The notes beneath the pieces are model-generated. The model did no database searches. It was not told where the DNA came from and saw only the letters and a list, made by a program, of their open reading frames with translations. A stretch of DNA of 64,000 nt. Source: Mycobacterium sp. 852002-51961_SCH5331710 (GTDB taxonomy: Bacteria > Actinomycetota > Actinomycetes > Mycobacteriales > Mycobacteriaceae). The stretch lies in NCBI RefSeq assembly GCF_001665535.1, contig NZ_LZSQ01000037.1, positions 81,894-145,893 on the forward strand, in the 5' to 3' direction. The position numbers and the translations under genes were made by a program. This document shows positions 31,085 through 39,496 of the stretch, in pieces (position 1 is the stretch's first letter; each line of letters begins with the position of its first letter).

Positions 31085-32355
31085 TGGTCGACTCCCGGTG
31101 GCACGACGGCGGTGACGACGGTCGGGCCGCCGTCGGGGCTGTCGACGGTCAGCCGGCCGTCCAGCATCGCCAGCCGGTCGTTCAGGCCGGTCAGGCCCGA
31201 CCCGTTGCCGATCTGGACGCCGCCAGACCCGTTGTCGCGCACGGTGATCCGGAGTTCATGCTCGTCGCTGCGAAGCGCCACGGCGGCATGATCGGCGCCC
31301 GAGTGTCGCGACACGTTGGCCAGCAGTTCCGCCACGCAGAAGTACGCCATCGTCTCGACCCCGAGCGAGGGCCGAACGGCGAGGTCTGCCGAGACGTCGA
31401 CCGGCAACGGGTTGCGCGCAGCCAGTGTGCGCACGGCGGACTCGAGACCCAAATCGAGTGCGGGCGGTCGGATGCCGCGCACGATCTCGCGCAGCTCGGC
31501 CAACGTGTCCTTGGTGTTGGCCAGCGCATCGGCAACCAGCGTGCGGCCGCGGTTCACGTCGGCCGAGGCGAAATGTTCCTCCGCGCGGGCCAGCGCCATC
31601 GCCGTCGTGATGAGCCGCGCCTGGGTGCCGTCGTGCAGATCACGCTCCACCCGCTGCAGGGTGGCCGCGGATTCGTCGACCACATCGGCGCGGGCGCGCT
31701 CCAACTGCCCGACCCGACGGTCGCGGTCGGTGGCGCCCAGAAGTCCGCGGGCCAGCGACACGTCGAGGCGGGTGACGCCGATCATCACCCAGCCCAACAG
31801 GTAGAGGCCGACAAGTCCGGCGACCGACAACGCCAGGTACACGGCGAGTGAATCAATCGGCTCGCCGAGTGTCATGAACGGTTCACCGGTCAGCAGGTAC
31901 ACCACCGGCGAGGCGACCGCCGAGGCGCACACCGAGATGCCGATGATGACGGCGTAGCCGACGAGGGTCATGAGCACCGAGTGCAGGGCGACGAACCCTA
32001 GGCTGCGCCAGCCGACAGCGTCGGTCAACGCTTCGGCCACCGCACGGACTCTCCCCGGGGCCGGGGCGAACGGCGGCGGCGGTTCGATTTCGGCACCGAC
32101 GAGGCGGGCCAACGACCGATACAGCCGGTTCCACGCCCGCCCGCTCAACACGACGACCGCCAGCAGCGGGATGCCGACCAGCGTCACCAGCAGGAGCCCG
32201 GATGCCAGACCGGCGGCGAACAGGAACGCCACCCCGACCACCGCCAGCACGCTGGCCAGCACGAAGTACAGGTAGATGCGCCAGGATTCGGGCCGCAGCG
32301 GTCGCCGAAGATATCCGAGTGGGGCGGCAATGTCCGGAGTCGTCACGCATTCCAT
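31081..32355 (-). CDS. Sensor histidine kinase, HisKA_3 type
   Basis: A 424-residue membrane kinase paired with the downstream response regulator. The N-terminal part is a putative sensor domain with about four helices (YLYFVLASVLAVVGVAFLFAAG, LLLVTLVGIPLLAVVVLSG, SVLMTLVGYAVIIGISVCASA, VYLALSVAGLVGLYLLGWVMIG). The dimerisation/phospho-acceptor block is VERDLHDGTQARLI with H241, then a HATPase domain with RDNGSGGVQIGNGSGLTGL. ATG at 32355; an in-frame GTG three codons later is an equal candidate, since neither has a clear ribosome site. The signal sensed is unknown; little lies outside the membrane, so an intramembrane or lipid cue is plausible. Confidence 0.88.
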   Translation of the reverse strand: MECVTTPDIAAPLGYLRRPLRPESWRIYLYFVLASVLAVVGVAFLFAAGLASGLLLVTLVGIPLLAVVVLSGRAWNRLYRSLARLVGAEIEPPPPFAPAPGRVRAVAEALTDAVGWRSLGFVALHSVLMTLVGYAVIIGISVCASAVASPVVYLLTGEPFMTLGEPIDSLAVYLALSVAGLVGLYLLGWVMIGVTRLDVSLARGLLGATDRDRRVGQLERARADVVDESAATLQRVERDLHDGTQARLITTAMALARAEEHFASADVNRGRTLVADALANTKDTLAELREIVRGIRPPALDLGLESAVRTLAARNPLPVDVSADLAVRPSLGVETMAYFCVAELLANVSRHSGADHAAVALRSDEHELRITVRDNGSGGVQIGNGSGLTGLNDRLAMLDGRLTVDSPDGGPTVVTAVVPPGVDQ

Positions 32356-32437
32356 CGTGACGTGCAGCGGTCATCGGAAGCCATCGTGCTGGCCGGTGAA
32401 TCGACGGTGTTGCCAGCCGTACCCTCACACGAAAGGG

Positions 32438-32530
32438 CGGGTTCGGGAGGACACCAGGTGCGTCACATCAGTCTCGCGCGGTCGGCTTTCAACCCTTGCC
32501 GACTCTTCGGAATTGTCACTCCCGAACCCG
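32438..32530. repeat. Nested inverted repeats upstream of the two-component operon
   Basis: Outer perfect 12-bp inverted repeat CGGGTTCGGGAG (32438-32449) and its complement (32519-32530), 69 bases apart, enclosing a 6-bp hairpin GTCGGC (32481-32486) with GCCGAC (32498-32503). It fills the 232-base gap between the oxidoreductase stop and the kinase start, which otherwise holds no supported gene. Confidence 0.6.
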
Positions 32531-32587
32531 TCGTGCGACCGATCGTACGCCGGTGACGCGGATCACACCAGGGCGAATTTTCGGCGG

Positions 32588-33514
32588 TCAGGCGTCCTTG
32601 GAACGCAACAGCGCGCGGGTGCGCGCACGGGCCTCGGGGTCGGCGTCGAAAACGCTGGCGACGAACTCATCGACCCCGGAAGCACCCAGTTCGTCGAGCC
32701 GCTGCGACACCGTTTCCTCGTCGCCGATGATCGCCGCGTCCGCCGGACCGGTGAAGCCCTCGCGGTCGAGCATCGCCCGATACGACGGCAGTTGGCCGTA
32801 GATCGCGAACTCTTCGGCGGCTTTGGCCCTCGCCGCGTCGACGTCGTCGGTGACGCTGATCGGCAGTGAGGCCACGACGCGCACCGAGCCCTCGTCGCGG
32901 CCCGCCTCGGCGGCGGCCTCACGCAAAGTCGGGACGACGTGGTTGGCCAGCGTCTGAGGTCCCGTCATCCACGTCATCGTCCCGGCGCTGCGCCGACCGG
33001 CCAGGCGCAGCATCTGCGGTCCGAGCGCCGCGAGGTAGACGTCCGGCCGCGGTGCGCCGGGCACCTTCAACGAGCCGCGCGTCGTCCAGAACTCGCCGGA
33101 CGCGTCCGCGGGCTCGCCGTTCAGCAGCGGCTGCAGCGCGTCGAGGTACTCGCGCATCTGCCGCACCGGCTTGTCATACGAGATGCCCCACACTCCTTCG
33201 GTCACCATGCGGTGACTCAACCCGATCCCCAGGGTGAAGCGCCCGCCCGCGATGGTGTTCAGCGTCAGCGCGCGCTGGGCCAATTGCGTGGGGTGCTGGA
33301 CCTGGATCGGGATCACACCCGAGGCCACCTCGATGGTGTCGATCTCGCGGAACGCGACGGCCAGGATCGTCAGCAGGTCGGGGTCGTAGGGCAGCTGCGC
33401 CATCCACACCCGGCGAAAGCCCTCGTCCCGCAGCGACCTCAGCTTGTCCAGGCTTGCGTCGAGCGGAGAACGTCCGTCATCGAGAAGTCCGGTGAGTGCG
33501 ACGCTGGTCTGCAT
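32588..33514 (-). CDS. LLM-class (F420-type) oxidoreductase
   Basis: A 308-residue luciferase-like monooxygenase-fold protein. In mycobacteria this class commonly uses coenzyme F420 for hydride transfer; substrate not predictable. Family marks: an early LDKLRSLRDEGFRRVWMAQL, the VASGVIPIQVQHPTQLAQRALTLNTIAGGRFTLGIGLSH block, then VYLAALGPQMLRLAGRRSAG and WMTGPQTLANHVVPTLREAA. Cytosolic. ATG at 33514 with GGTGGG before it. It lies upstream of, and on the same strand as, the two-component genes but is separated from them by 232 bases with inverted repeats, so it is probably a separate transcript. Confidence 0.88.
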   Translation of the reverse strand: MQTSVALTGLLDDGRSPLDASLDKLRSLRDEGFRRVWMAQLPYDPDLLTILAVAFREIDTIEVASGVIPIQVQHPTQLAQRALTLNTIAGGRFTLGIGLSHRMVTEGVWGISYDKPVRQMREYLDALQPLLNGEPADASGEFWTTRGSLKVPGAPRPDVYLAALGPQMLRLAGRRSAGTMTWMTGPQTLANHVVPTLREAAAEAGRDEGSVRVVASLPISVTDDVDAARAKAAEEFAIYGQLPSYRAMLDREGFTGPADAAIIGDEETVSQRLDELGASGVDEFVASVFDADPEARARTRALLRSKDA

Positions 33515-33551
33515 CCCACCATCGAAGCACGGGCCCGAAACGTTAAGTGCC

Positions 33552-33591
33552 CCGTACTGCCGTCGGGTCGGGGGGTCAGACGGCAGTACGG
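33552..33591. repeat. Perfect 13-bp inverted repeat between fadA2 and the oxidoreductase gene
   Basis: CCGTACTGCCGTC at 33552-33564 and its exact complement at 33579-33591, with a 14-base G-rich loop. It lies 37 bases before the oxidoreductase start. It may be a terminator for fadA2 read-through or an operator. No T tract follows on the minus strand. Confidence 0.7.
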
Positions 33592-33630
33592 AGCTATCCC
33601 ATGTATCGGCGCCGTTTCGGAGGGTGTTAC

Positions 33631-33659
33631 AACCGCCGGAATTAATTTTTTCGGCGGTT
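33631..33659. terminator. Hairpin after fadA2
   Basis: AACCGCCG at 33631-33638 pairs with CGGCGGTT at 33652-33659; the 13-base loop is A/T rich. It lies 12 bases beyond the fadA2 stop codon. The T tract is in the loop, not after the stem, so its strength as a terminator is uncertain. Confidence 0.5.
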
Positions 33660-33671
33660 TTCCGGCTGCCC

Positions 33672-34970
33672 TCAGGCCTCGAGGATCGCGGTCACACCCT
33701 GGCCGCCAGCTGCACAGATGGAGATCAGGCCGCGCACCGGCTTGCCGGTTTCCTTCTTTTTTTCGGCGAGCTGCTTGGCCAACTGGGCGACAATGCGCCC
33801 ACCGGTCGCGGCGAATGGATGGCCTGCCGCAATCGAGGACCCGTTGACGTTCAGCTTCGACCGGTCGATGGACCCCAGGGCCGCGTCCAGGCCGAGGCGC
33901 TCCTTGCAGTACTCCTCGGACTCCCAGCCCTGCAGCACGGCGAGCACCACGGACGCGAACGCCTCGTGGATCTCGTAGAAGTCGAAATCCTGCAGGGTCA
34001 GCCCGTTGCGGGCCAGCAGCGGCGGCACCGCGTACGTGCCTGCCATCAGCAGGCCGTCGCGGCCGTTGACGTAGTCGACCGCCGCGGTCTGCGAGTCGAC
34101 GAAGTACGCCATCGGCTCGATCGAGTGCTGCTCGGCCCACTTCTCGCTGGCGAGCAGCGCCACGGAGGCACCGTCGGTCAGCGGGGTGGAGTTGCCCGCC
34201 GTCATGGTCGCGTCACCGTTGCGGACCCCGAACACGGGCTTGAGCTTGGCGAGCTTCTCGGCCGACGAATCGGGCCGCAGGTTGTTGTCGCGGTACAGAC
34301 CGAGGAACGGCGTGACGAGGTCGTCGAAGAATCCGCGGTCGTAGGCGGCGGTCATGTTGCGGTGGCTCGCGGCGGCCAGTTCGTCCTGGTCGACGCGCTT
34401 GATGCCCATCTCCTTGGCGGTGACGGCGGCGTGCTCACCCATCGACATGCCGGTGCGAGGCTCGCTGTTGACCGGGATCTGGATGCCCAGCGAGGCGGGC
34501 AGCTTGCCGACGAGCTTGAGCCGGTCGACGTTCGACTTGGCGCGGCGCAGCCCGAGCAGGGTGCGGCGAAGGTCGTCCCCAAGTGCGATCGGCGCATCTG
34601 AGGCCGTGTCCACGCCGCCGGCCGCGGCCACCTCGTAGCGACCCGAGGCGATGCCGTCGGCCGCGCTGATCGTCGCCTGCAGCCCGGTGCCGCACGCCTG
34701 CTGGATGTCGAACGCCGGCGTGTACGACGACAGAGCGCTGCCGAGCACGCATTCCCGGATCAGGTTGAAGTCGCGGCTGTGCTTGAGCACGGCTCCGCCG
34801 ATGACCGCGCCGAGGGTCTCGCCCTCGAGGTTGAAGCGCTCAATCAGGCCGCCGAGCGCGGCGGTGAACATGTCCTGGTTGGAGGCACTGGCGTACGCGC
34901 CATCGGAGCGGGCGAAAGGAATTCTGTTGCCACCGAGAATGGCGACGCGTCGGCGGGTATCACTAGGCAT
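33672..34970 (-). CDS. fadA2: Acetyl-CoA acetyltransferase (thiolase) FadA2
   Basis: Thiolase for the last step of beta-oxidation, cleaving 3-ketoacyl-CoA with CoA, or the reverse condensation. It has 432 residues. Nucleophile C93 lies in DIQQACGTGLQATISAADG; the C-terminal catalytic His is in NGSSIAAGHPFAATGGR, and the second Cys in LISICAAGGQGVTAILEA. Start at the ATG at 34970. TACTAT at 34977-34982 (minus strand) ends six bases before this ATG and no ribosome site is visible, so the mRNA is probably leaderless. Only 45 bases separate it from divergent fabG4, with a palindrome between. Corresponds to Rv0243. Confidence 0.93.
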   Translation of the reverse strand: MPSDTRRRVAILGGNRIPFARSDGAYASASNQDMFTAALGGLIERFNLEGETLGAVIGGAVLKHSRDFNLIRECVLGSALSSYTPAFDIQQACGTGLQATISAADGIASGRYEVAAAGGVDTASDAPIALGDDLRRTLLGLRRAKSNVDRLKLVGKLPASLGIQIPVNSEPRTGMSMGEHAAVTAKEMGIKRVDQDELAAASHRNMTAAYDRGFFDDLVTPFLGLYRDNNLRPDSSAEKLAKLKPVFGVRNGDATMTAGNSTPLTDGASVALLASEKWAEQHSIEPMAYFVDSQTAAVDYVNGRDGLLMAGTYAVPPLLARNGLTLQDFDFYEIHEAFASVVLAVLQGWESEEYCKERLGLDAALGSIDRSKLNVNGSSIAAGHPFAATGGRIVAQLAKQLAEKKKETGKPVRGLISICAAGGQGVTAILEA

Positions 34971-35015
34971 GTACCCATAGTACCCACCCTTCTTACTCTG
35001 GAGTAAGTTCGTCCC
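34971..35015. promoter_or_regulatory. Compact divergent fadA2/fabG4 promoter with central palindrome
   Basis: CTTACTC-TG-GAGTAAG at 34992-35007 is a 16-bp palindrome with 7-bp arms. It overlaps TAAGTT (35004-35009), a -10 box ending six bases before the fabG4 ATG, and sits at the -35 position of the fadA2 promoter (-10 TACTAT at 34977-34982). One bound repressor would block both. The core TTACTCTGGAGTAA shares its form with the fadE5 sites. Confidence 0.65.
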
Positions 35016-36368
35016 ATGGCTTCCGATCTGTACTCGCAAATCGTCCATTCGGCGCCGGGGTCGTTCCTCGCCAAACAACTCGGCATCCCCCAGCCCGAGA
35101 CGCTGCGCCGCTACAAGCCCGGCGAACCGCCGCTTTCGGGCACGTTGCTGATCGGCGGTGAGGGCCGGCTCGTCGAGCCGCTGCGCACCGCGCTCGCCGA
35201 GGACTACGACGTCGTCTCCGACAACCTCGGCGGTCGCTGGGCCGACTCGTTCGGCGGGCTCGTCTACGACGCCACCGGCATCACCGAACCGGCCGGGCTG
35301 AAGGGCCTCTACACGTTCTTCACCCCGCTGCTGCGCAACCTCGGGTCATCCGGCCGCGTCGTCGTCCTCGGCACCACCCCGGAGCTGGCAGGCAGTGAGC
35401 ACGAGCGCATCGCGCAGCGGGCGCTCGAGGGCTTCACCCGGTCGCTGGCCAAGGAGATGCGCCGCGGGGCGACCGTGAACCTGGTGTACGTGTCGCCGGA
35501 GGCGAAGCCCGCCGCGACGGGTCTGGAGTCGACGATGCGGTTCCTGCTGTCGGGCAAGTCGGCCTACGTCGACGGCCAGGTGTTCCGGATCGGCCCCGAC
35601 GACGCGGCCCCGCCGGCGGACTGGGACCGCCCGTTGGACGGCAAGGTCGCGATCGTCACCGGCGCCGCGCGCGGCATCGGCGCGACGATCGCCGAGGTGT
35701 TCTCCCGCGACGGCGCGAAGGTCGTGTGCATCGACGTCGAGCAGGCGGCCGAGGCGCTGGGGCAGACGGCGTCGAAGGTCGGCGGGACGGCACTGACGCT
35801 CGACGTGACCGCCGAGGACGCGGTCGACAAGATCACCGAGCACCTACGTGAGGTGTACGACGGGCACGCCGACATCCTGGTCAACAACGCGGGCATCACC
35901 CGCGACAAGCTGCTCGCCAACATGGACGAGGGACGCTGGGACTCCGTCGTCGCGGTGAATCTCGTTGCGCCGCTTGCCCTTGCCGAGGGTCTAGTGAACA
36001 ACGGCGTGATCGGTCAGGGCGGCCGGGTGGTCGGACTGTCGTCGATGGCCGGCATCGCGGGCAACCGCGGGCAGACGAACTACGCGGCGACCAAGGCGGG
36101 CATGATCGGGCTGACCGACAGCCTGTCGCAGGCCTACGTCGACAAGGGCGTCACGGTCAACGCTGTGGCGCCGGGCTTCATCGAGACCAAGATGACCGAG
36201 GCGATTCCGCTGGCCACCCGCGAGGTGGGCCGCCGGCTCAATTCGCTGTACCAGGGCGGCCAACCGGTCGACGTCGCCGAGACCATCGCCTACTTCGCCA
36301 GCCCGGCGTCCAACGCCGTCACCGGCAACACGGTGCGGGTCTGCGGCCAGGCATGGCTGGGGGCGTGA
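35016..36368 (+). CDS. fabG4: 3-oxoacyl reductase FabG4 (high-molecular-weight FabG)
   Basis: NADH-dependent 3-ketoacyl-CoA/ACP reductase. It has 450 residues, about twice a normal FabG. The N-terminal 200 residues are a flavodoxin-like, catalytically inactive domain; the C-terminal SDR domain starts near residue 207 with [20 protein letters not shown], then NNAGITRD, catalytic Ser in GLSSMAG (342-343), Y356 and K360 in YAATK. ATG at 35016 with no ribosome site and a -10 six bases upstream, so probably leaderless. Followed after 69 bases by htdX; together they can reduce and dehydrate 3-ketoacyl chains. Corresponds to Rv0242c. Confidence 0.94.
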   Translation: MASDLYSQIVHSAPGSFLAKQLGIPQPETLRRYKPGEPPLSGTLLIGGEGRLVEPLRTALAEDYDVVSDNLGGRWADSFGGLVYDATGITEPAGLKGLYTFFTPLLRNLGSSGRVVVLGTTPELAGSEHERIAQRALEGFTRSLAKEMRRGATVNLVYVSPEAKPAATGLESTMRFLLSGKSAYVDGQVFRIGPDDAAPPADWDRPLDGKVAIVTGAARGIGATIAEVFSRDGAKVVCIDVEQAAEALGQTASKVGGTALTLDVTAEDAVDKITEHLREVYDGHADILVNNAGITRDKLLANMDEGRWDSVVAVNLVAPLALAEGLVNNGVIGQGGRVVGLSSMAGIAGNRGQTNYAATKAGMIGLTDSLSQAYVDKGVTVNAVAPGFIETKMTEAIPLATREVGRRLNSLYQGGQPVDVAETIAYFASPASNAVTGNTVRVCGQAWLGA

Positions 36369-36437
36369 CCGAAGGCGACGACGAGTGAGGATCGCAGCGA
36401 GGAACGAGCGAGGACCGGAGCGAGAAGGAGTCGAGGC

Positions 36438-37289
36438 ATGACAGGTGCGAGCCAACCGTCCGGGCTGATGAACCTGGCGCGCGCGGCGGCGGGCGCCCTG
36501 CCGTTCGTGCCGCGCGGCGAGTCGCTGCCCGACCGCACGCTGACCGTCGAAGACCTGAGCATCGATCCACAGAACGTGGCGGCCTACGCCGCGGTGACCG
36601 GACTGCAGTTCGGCGACACCGTCCCGCTGACGTATCCGTTCGCGCTCACCTTCCCGACGCTGATGTCGTTGGTCACCGGCTTCGACTTCCCGTTCGCGGC
36701 AATGGGTTCGGTGCACATCGAGAACCACATCACGCAGTACCGCCCGATCGCGGTGACCGACTCGGTGTCGGTGAAGGTGCATGCGGAGAATCTGCGCGAG
36801 CACCGGCGGGGTCTGCTGGTCGACATCGTCACCGACGTCAGCGTCGGCAACGAGCAGGCGTGGCATCAGATCACCACGTTCCTGCACCAGCAGCGCACGA
36901 GCCTGTCCGACGAGCCGAAGCCGCCGCCGCAGAAGCCGCCGAAACTCGGTCCGCCGAACGCGATGCTGCGTATCACGCCGGGACAGATCCGGCACTACGC
37001 GTCGGTGGGCGGCGACCACAACCCGATCCACACCAGTGCGATCGCGGCCAAACTGTTCGGGTTCCCGACCGTCATCGCGCACGGGATGTTCAGCGCGGCA
37101 GCGGTTCTGGCGAACATCGAGGGCCAGCTGCCGGATGCGGTGAAGTATTCGGTGAAGTTCGCCAAGCCGGTGGTGCTGCCCGCGAACGCGGGCCTGTACG
37201 TCGACCGGGTGTCCGACGGCTGGGATCTGACGTTGCGCGACATGAAGAAGCGCGAGCCGCATCTATTCGGGACGGTCCGTTCGCTGTAA
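36438..37289 (+). CDS. htdX: 3-hydroxyacyl-thioester dehydratase HtdX
   Basis: (R)-specific hydratase/dehydratase of the MaoC family, interconverting 3-hydroxyacyl- and 2-enoyl-thioesters. It has 283 residues in a double hot-dog arrangement. The C-terminal half carries the hydratase-2 motif YASVGGDHNPIH with catalytic D193 and H198, followed by GFPTVIAHGMFS. ATG at 36438 with AAGGAG seven bases upstream. It forms a unit with fabG4. The 69-base spacer consists of GAGCGAGGA-like short repeats. Corresponds to Rv0241c. A role in fatty-acid or mycolate chain extension is known for the family; specificity here is not visible. Confidence 0.92.
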   Translation: MTGASQPSGLMNLARAAAGALPFVPRGESLPDRTLTVEDLSIDPQNVAAYAAVTGLQFGDTVPLTYPFALTFPTLMSLVTGFDFPFAAMGSVHIENHITQYRPIAVTDSVSVKVHAENLREHRRGLLVDIVTDVSVGNEQAWHQITTFLHQQRTSLSDEPKPPPQKPPKLGPPNAMLRITPGQIRHYASVGGDHNPIHTSAIAAKLFGFPTVIAHGMFSAAAVLANIEGQLPDAVKYSVKFAKPVVLPANAGLYVDRVSDGWDLTLRDMKKREPHLFGTVRSL

Positions 37290-37295
37290 GCGTGT

Positions 37296-37353
37296 CGAGA
37301 CTGCGCACGGATCGCGATTGGAGCTAGTTCGGCGATCGCACCGCAGTCTCGAT
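37296..37353. terminator. Long-spaced inverted repeat between htdX and tetR
   Basis: TCGAGACTGCG at 37296-37306 and its exact complement at 37343-37353, 36 bases apart. The left arm begins 7 bases after the htdX stop and the right arm lies inside the 3' end of the opposing tetR gene. A bidirectional terminator role is likely but the spacing is wide. Confidence 0.5.
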
Positions 37354-37953
37354 GGGGTGATCGGACGGGGTGCCCTTGAGGCCGCGCCAGAACAGGTTGA
37401 TCATCAGTTCGGCCGCCTCGTCCACACCGGCGTCGCCCGTGCTGACCCGCGACGCCACCGCCTCACCGGCACCGACCAGTGCGACGGCCATCATGTCGAA
37501 ATCGGTGTCGGGCTCCGGGTTTCGGGTGCCCGAGCGCAACAACCGGCCGACCAGGTCGATGATGCGCTCGCGGCCCTCGCGCACGGTGTGGGCGAACGCC
37601 TGCGAGCTGGTGGCCTGGCTGTAGAGCACCATCCACGACGCCCGGTTGGCGTCGATGTAGTTCAGGAACGCCAGCACGGCGGTGCGCAGCAGGTCTTTCG
37701 GGCTCTGCTTGAAGTCGATGCGGCTGCGCACGTCGTCGACGAACCGCGCCAGCTCCCGGTCCAGGCACGCCGCGAACAGCTCCTCCTTGGACCCGTAGTA
37801 CAGGTACAACATCGGCTTGGAGATCTGCGCCTCGGCCGCGATCGCGTCCATCGACGTCTCGTGATAGCCGTTGACCGAGAAGATCTGCACGGCGGCGTCC
37901 AGCATCTGCTGCTCGCGCACCGCGCGCGGTAACCGCTTGGTTCCTCCGGCCAT
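37324..37953 (-). CDS. TetR-family transcriptional regulator (Rv0238-like)
   Basis: A 209-residue one-component repressor. N-terminal helix-turn-helix at about residues 14-60: REQQMLDAAVQIFSVNGYHETSMDAIAAEAQISKPMLYLYYGSKEELF, the standard TetR signature. The C-terminal ligand domain (65-209) is all helical with no clear ligand clue. ATG at 37953. It lies beside the fabG4-htdX unit, so it is a candidate to bind the TTACT-N4-RGTAA palindromes at fadE5 and fadA2/fabG4; this is inference from position and palindrome size. Corresponds by synteny to Rv0238. Confidence 0.9.
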   Translation of the reverse strand: MAGGTKRLPRAVREQQMLDAAVQIFSVNGYHETSMDAIAAEAQISKPMLYLYYGSKEELFAACLDRELARFVDDVRSRIDFKQSPKDLLRTAVLAFLNYIDANRASWMVLYSQATSSQAFAHTVREGRERIIDLVGRLLRSGTRNPEPDTDFDMMAVALVGAGEAVASRVSTGDAGVDEAAELMINLFWRGLKGTPSDHPIETAVRSPN

Positions 37954-38004
37954 TCCACCAGGGTAAGCAATCCGCCCGCCGGAGGAGTGCGCAGCAGGTA
38001 GGGA

Positions 38005-39171
38005 CTAGCAGCGCGGGTTGGGCCCCTTTACCGCCGCCATCCGCAGAACCGACGCGTCGACGCTGGACATCGACAGCTCCCCGGCTTCCAACGCCTTCTC
38101 CAACCGGTCGAGCACCGCGGGCACCTCGCCGGTGCTCAGCCACAGCGCGACGTCGGCGCCTGCCTGCAGGCTCCGCAGCGCCGCCTCGGCGACCCCGAAC
38201 CGGTCTGTGATGGCCCGCATACCGGACAAATCATCGGTGAACACGGGGCCGTTGAACGGCTGGCCGCCGTAGTTGCCCGACCGCAGCAGCGCGTAGGCCG
38301 CCGGGCTCAGGCTGGCCGGGTCGCTGCCGGTCAGCCCGGGCACCTGTAGGTGACCGACCATCACACCGACCGGCGCCTGGCTGGTCAGCGTTCGGTACGG
38401 CACCAGATCGGTTGTCTGCAGGTCGCTGAGCGGTGGCGTCGTGACGCCGCCCGTGTGCGAGTCGCCCGAGAGGCGCCCATGGCCGGGGAAGTGTTTGAGC
38501 ACCGGCATCACACCGCCGTCTCGCAGGCCACGGGCATACGCGCCGGCGAAATCGGTGACGACGGCCGGATCGGAGCCGAACGACCGGTCGCCGATGGCGC
38601 CGCCCCCATCGACGTCGACAACCGGCGCGAAGTCGACGGTGATACCGAGCCCGCGCATGGCCTGGCCCCGCTTCAGCGCGATGCTGTACACCTCTTCCGG
38701 CGTACTGCTGGCGGCCAGCGAGGCCGGCGCCGGTTGGCTGCCGATCAGCCCGGCCAGCCGCGACACCTGGCCGCCCTCCTCGTCGACGCTGACCGCGAGC
38801 GGTAGCGGGGTCGCCGATCCTGCGATGCCTGCCAACGAGCCGTCAGACAGCATCGACAGGTCGGTCCAGCTGCCGACGAAGATGCCGCCGACGTGGTGAT
38901 TGTCGACGACCGCACGCGCGTCGGCCGCGTTGGAAACGCCCACCATCAACAGCTGGGCGAGCTTGTCGCGGGTCGACATCGACGCCAGCAGGGAATCCCC
39001 GGCTCCGCATGGGGGGGCCGCCGGCGCGGCCGGAGCCTCGGGCACGGCCGTCGCCGCCTTGGTGATGGGCGCCGACGACGCTGACGGCTCGGCCTCCTGC
39101 GCGGCAGGCGAGCACGCCATCAACAAGATCGGTGTGGCAGCGAGGACACACAATGCGCGGGGCAAGGCCAT
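38005..39171 (-). CDS. lpqI: Lipoprotein beta-N-acetylglucosaminidase LpqI (GH3)
   Basis: Surface lipoprotein of glycoside hydrolase family 3 that removes GlcNAc from muropeptides during cell-wall recycling. It has 388 residues, as in M. tuberculosis LpqI. The signal peptide ends in a lipobox, LMAC, with C20 the lipidated residue, followed by a Ser/Ala/Pro-rich linker at 21-53. The NagZ signature KHFPGHGRLSGDSHTGG carries the mobile-loop His and Asp; DFAPVVDVDGGGAIGDRSFG and the nucleophile region PVFTDDLSGM follow. Start at the ATG at 39171, since the frame upstream lacks signal-peptide character. Divergent from the DUF2613 gene, 108 bases apart. Corresponds to Rv0237. Confidence 0.94.
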   Translation of the reverse strand: MALPRALCVLAATPILLMACSPAAQEAEPSASSAPITKAATAVPEAPAAPAAPPCGAGDSLLASMSTRDKLAQLLMVGVSNAADARAVVDNHHVGGIFVGSWTDLSMLSDGSLAGIAGSATPLPLAVSVDEEGGQVSRLAGLIGSQPAPASLAASSTPEEVYSIALKRGQAMRGLGITVDFAPVVDVDGGGAIGDRSFGSDPAVVTDFAGAYARGLRDGGVMPVLKHFPGHGRLSGDSHTGGVTTPPLSDLQTTDLVPYRTLTSQAPVGVMVGHLQVPGLTGSDPASLSPAAYALLRSGNYGGQPFNGPVFTDDLSGMRAITDRFGVAEAALRSLQAGADVALWLSTGEVPAVLDRLEKALEAGELSMSSVDASVLRMAAVKGPNPRC

Positions 39172-39279
39172 GGGCTTCGACACTAACTGCTGTCGCGCTT
39201 CACATCTATCTCGTGGTCGGCGTGTACCCCGAGAACCTGGGTTCAGCTGCGGACATGGCCCGCGTGCTACTTTTGCCGC

Positions 39280-39453
39280 ATGGATCGGTTCCTCGTGCCA
39301 GCCGCCGCCAGCGTCGTGGTCGGCCTGCTGCTGGGCGCGGCGGCCGTCTTCGGTGTGACGCTGATGGTGCAGCAGGACAACAAGCCACCTCTGCAAGCGG
39401 GCGATCCGGCGTCTTCGGTGCTCAACAGGGTCGAGTACGGCGACCGCACCTGA
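39280..39453 (+). CDS. Small membrane/secreted protein, DUF2613 (Rv0236A-like)
   Basis: A 57-residue protein starting at the ATG at 39280. Residues 6-31 form a single hydrophobic helix (VPAAASVVVGLLLGAAAVFGVTLMV); the polar tail QQDNKPPLQAGDPASSVLNRVEYGDR is outside if the helix is an uncleaved signal anchor. Length, sequence and place directly before aftD match Rv0236A. The gene ends 43 bases before the first canonical start of aftD, and the aftD frame overlaps its end, so translation is probably coupled. Function unknown; association with arabinan synthesis is inferred from position. Confidence 0.87.
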   Translation: MDRFLVPAAASVVVGLLLGAAAVFGVTLMVQQDNKPPLQAGDPASSVLNRVEYGDRT

Positions 39454-39496
39454 TTCTCGGGTCGCCGCGCAGACGACCCCGCTCTCCCGGCGCTGG

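Noticed and set aside
30440..32355. Two-component pair considered as DevRS/DosRS
   Set aside because: The kinase lacks GAF heme domains and has a membrane sensor region; the regulator is of a general NarL type.
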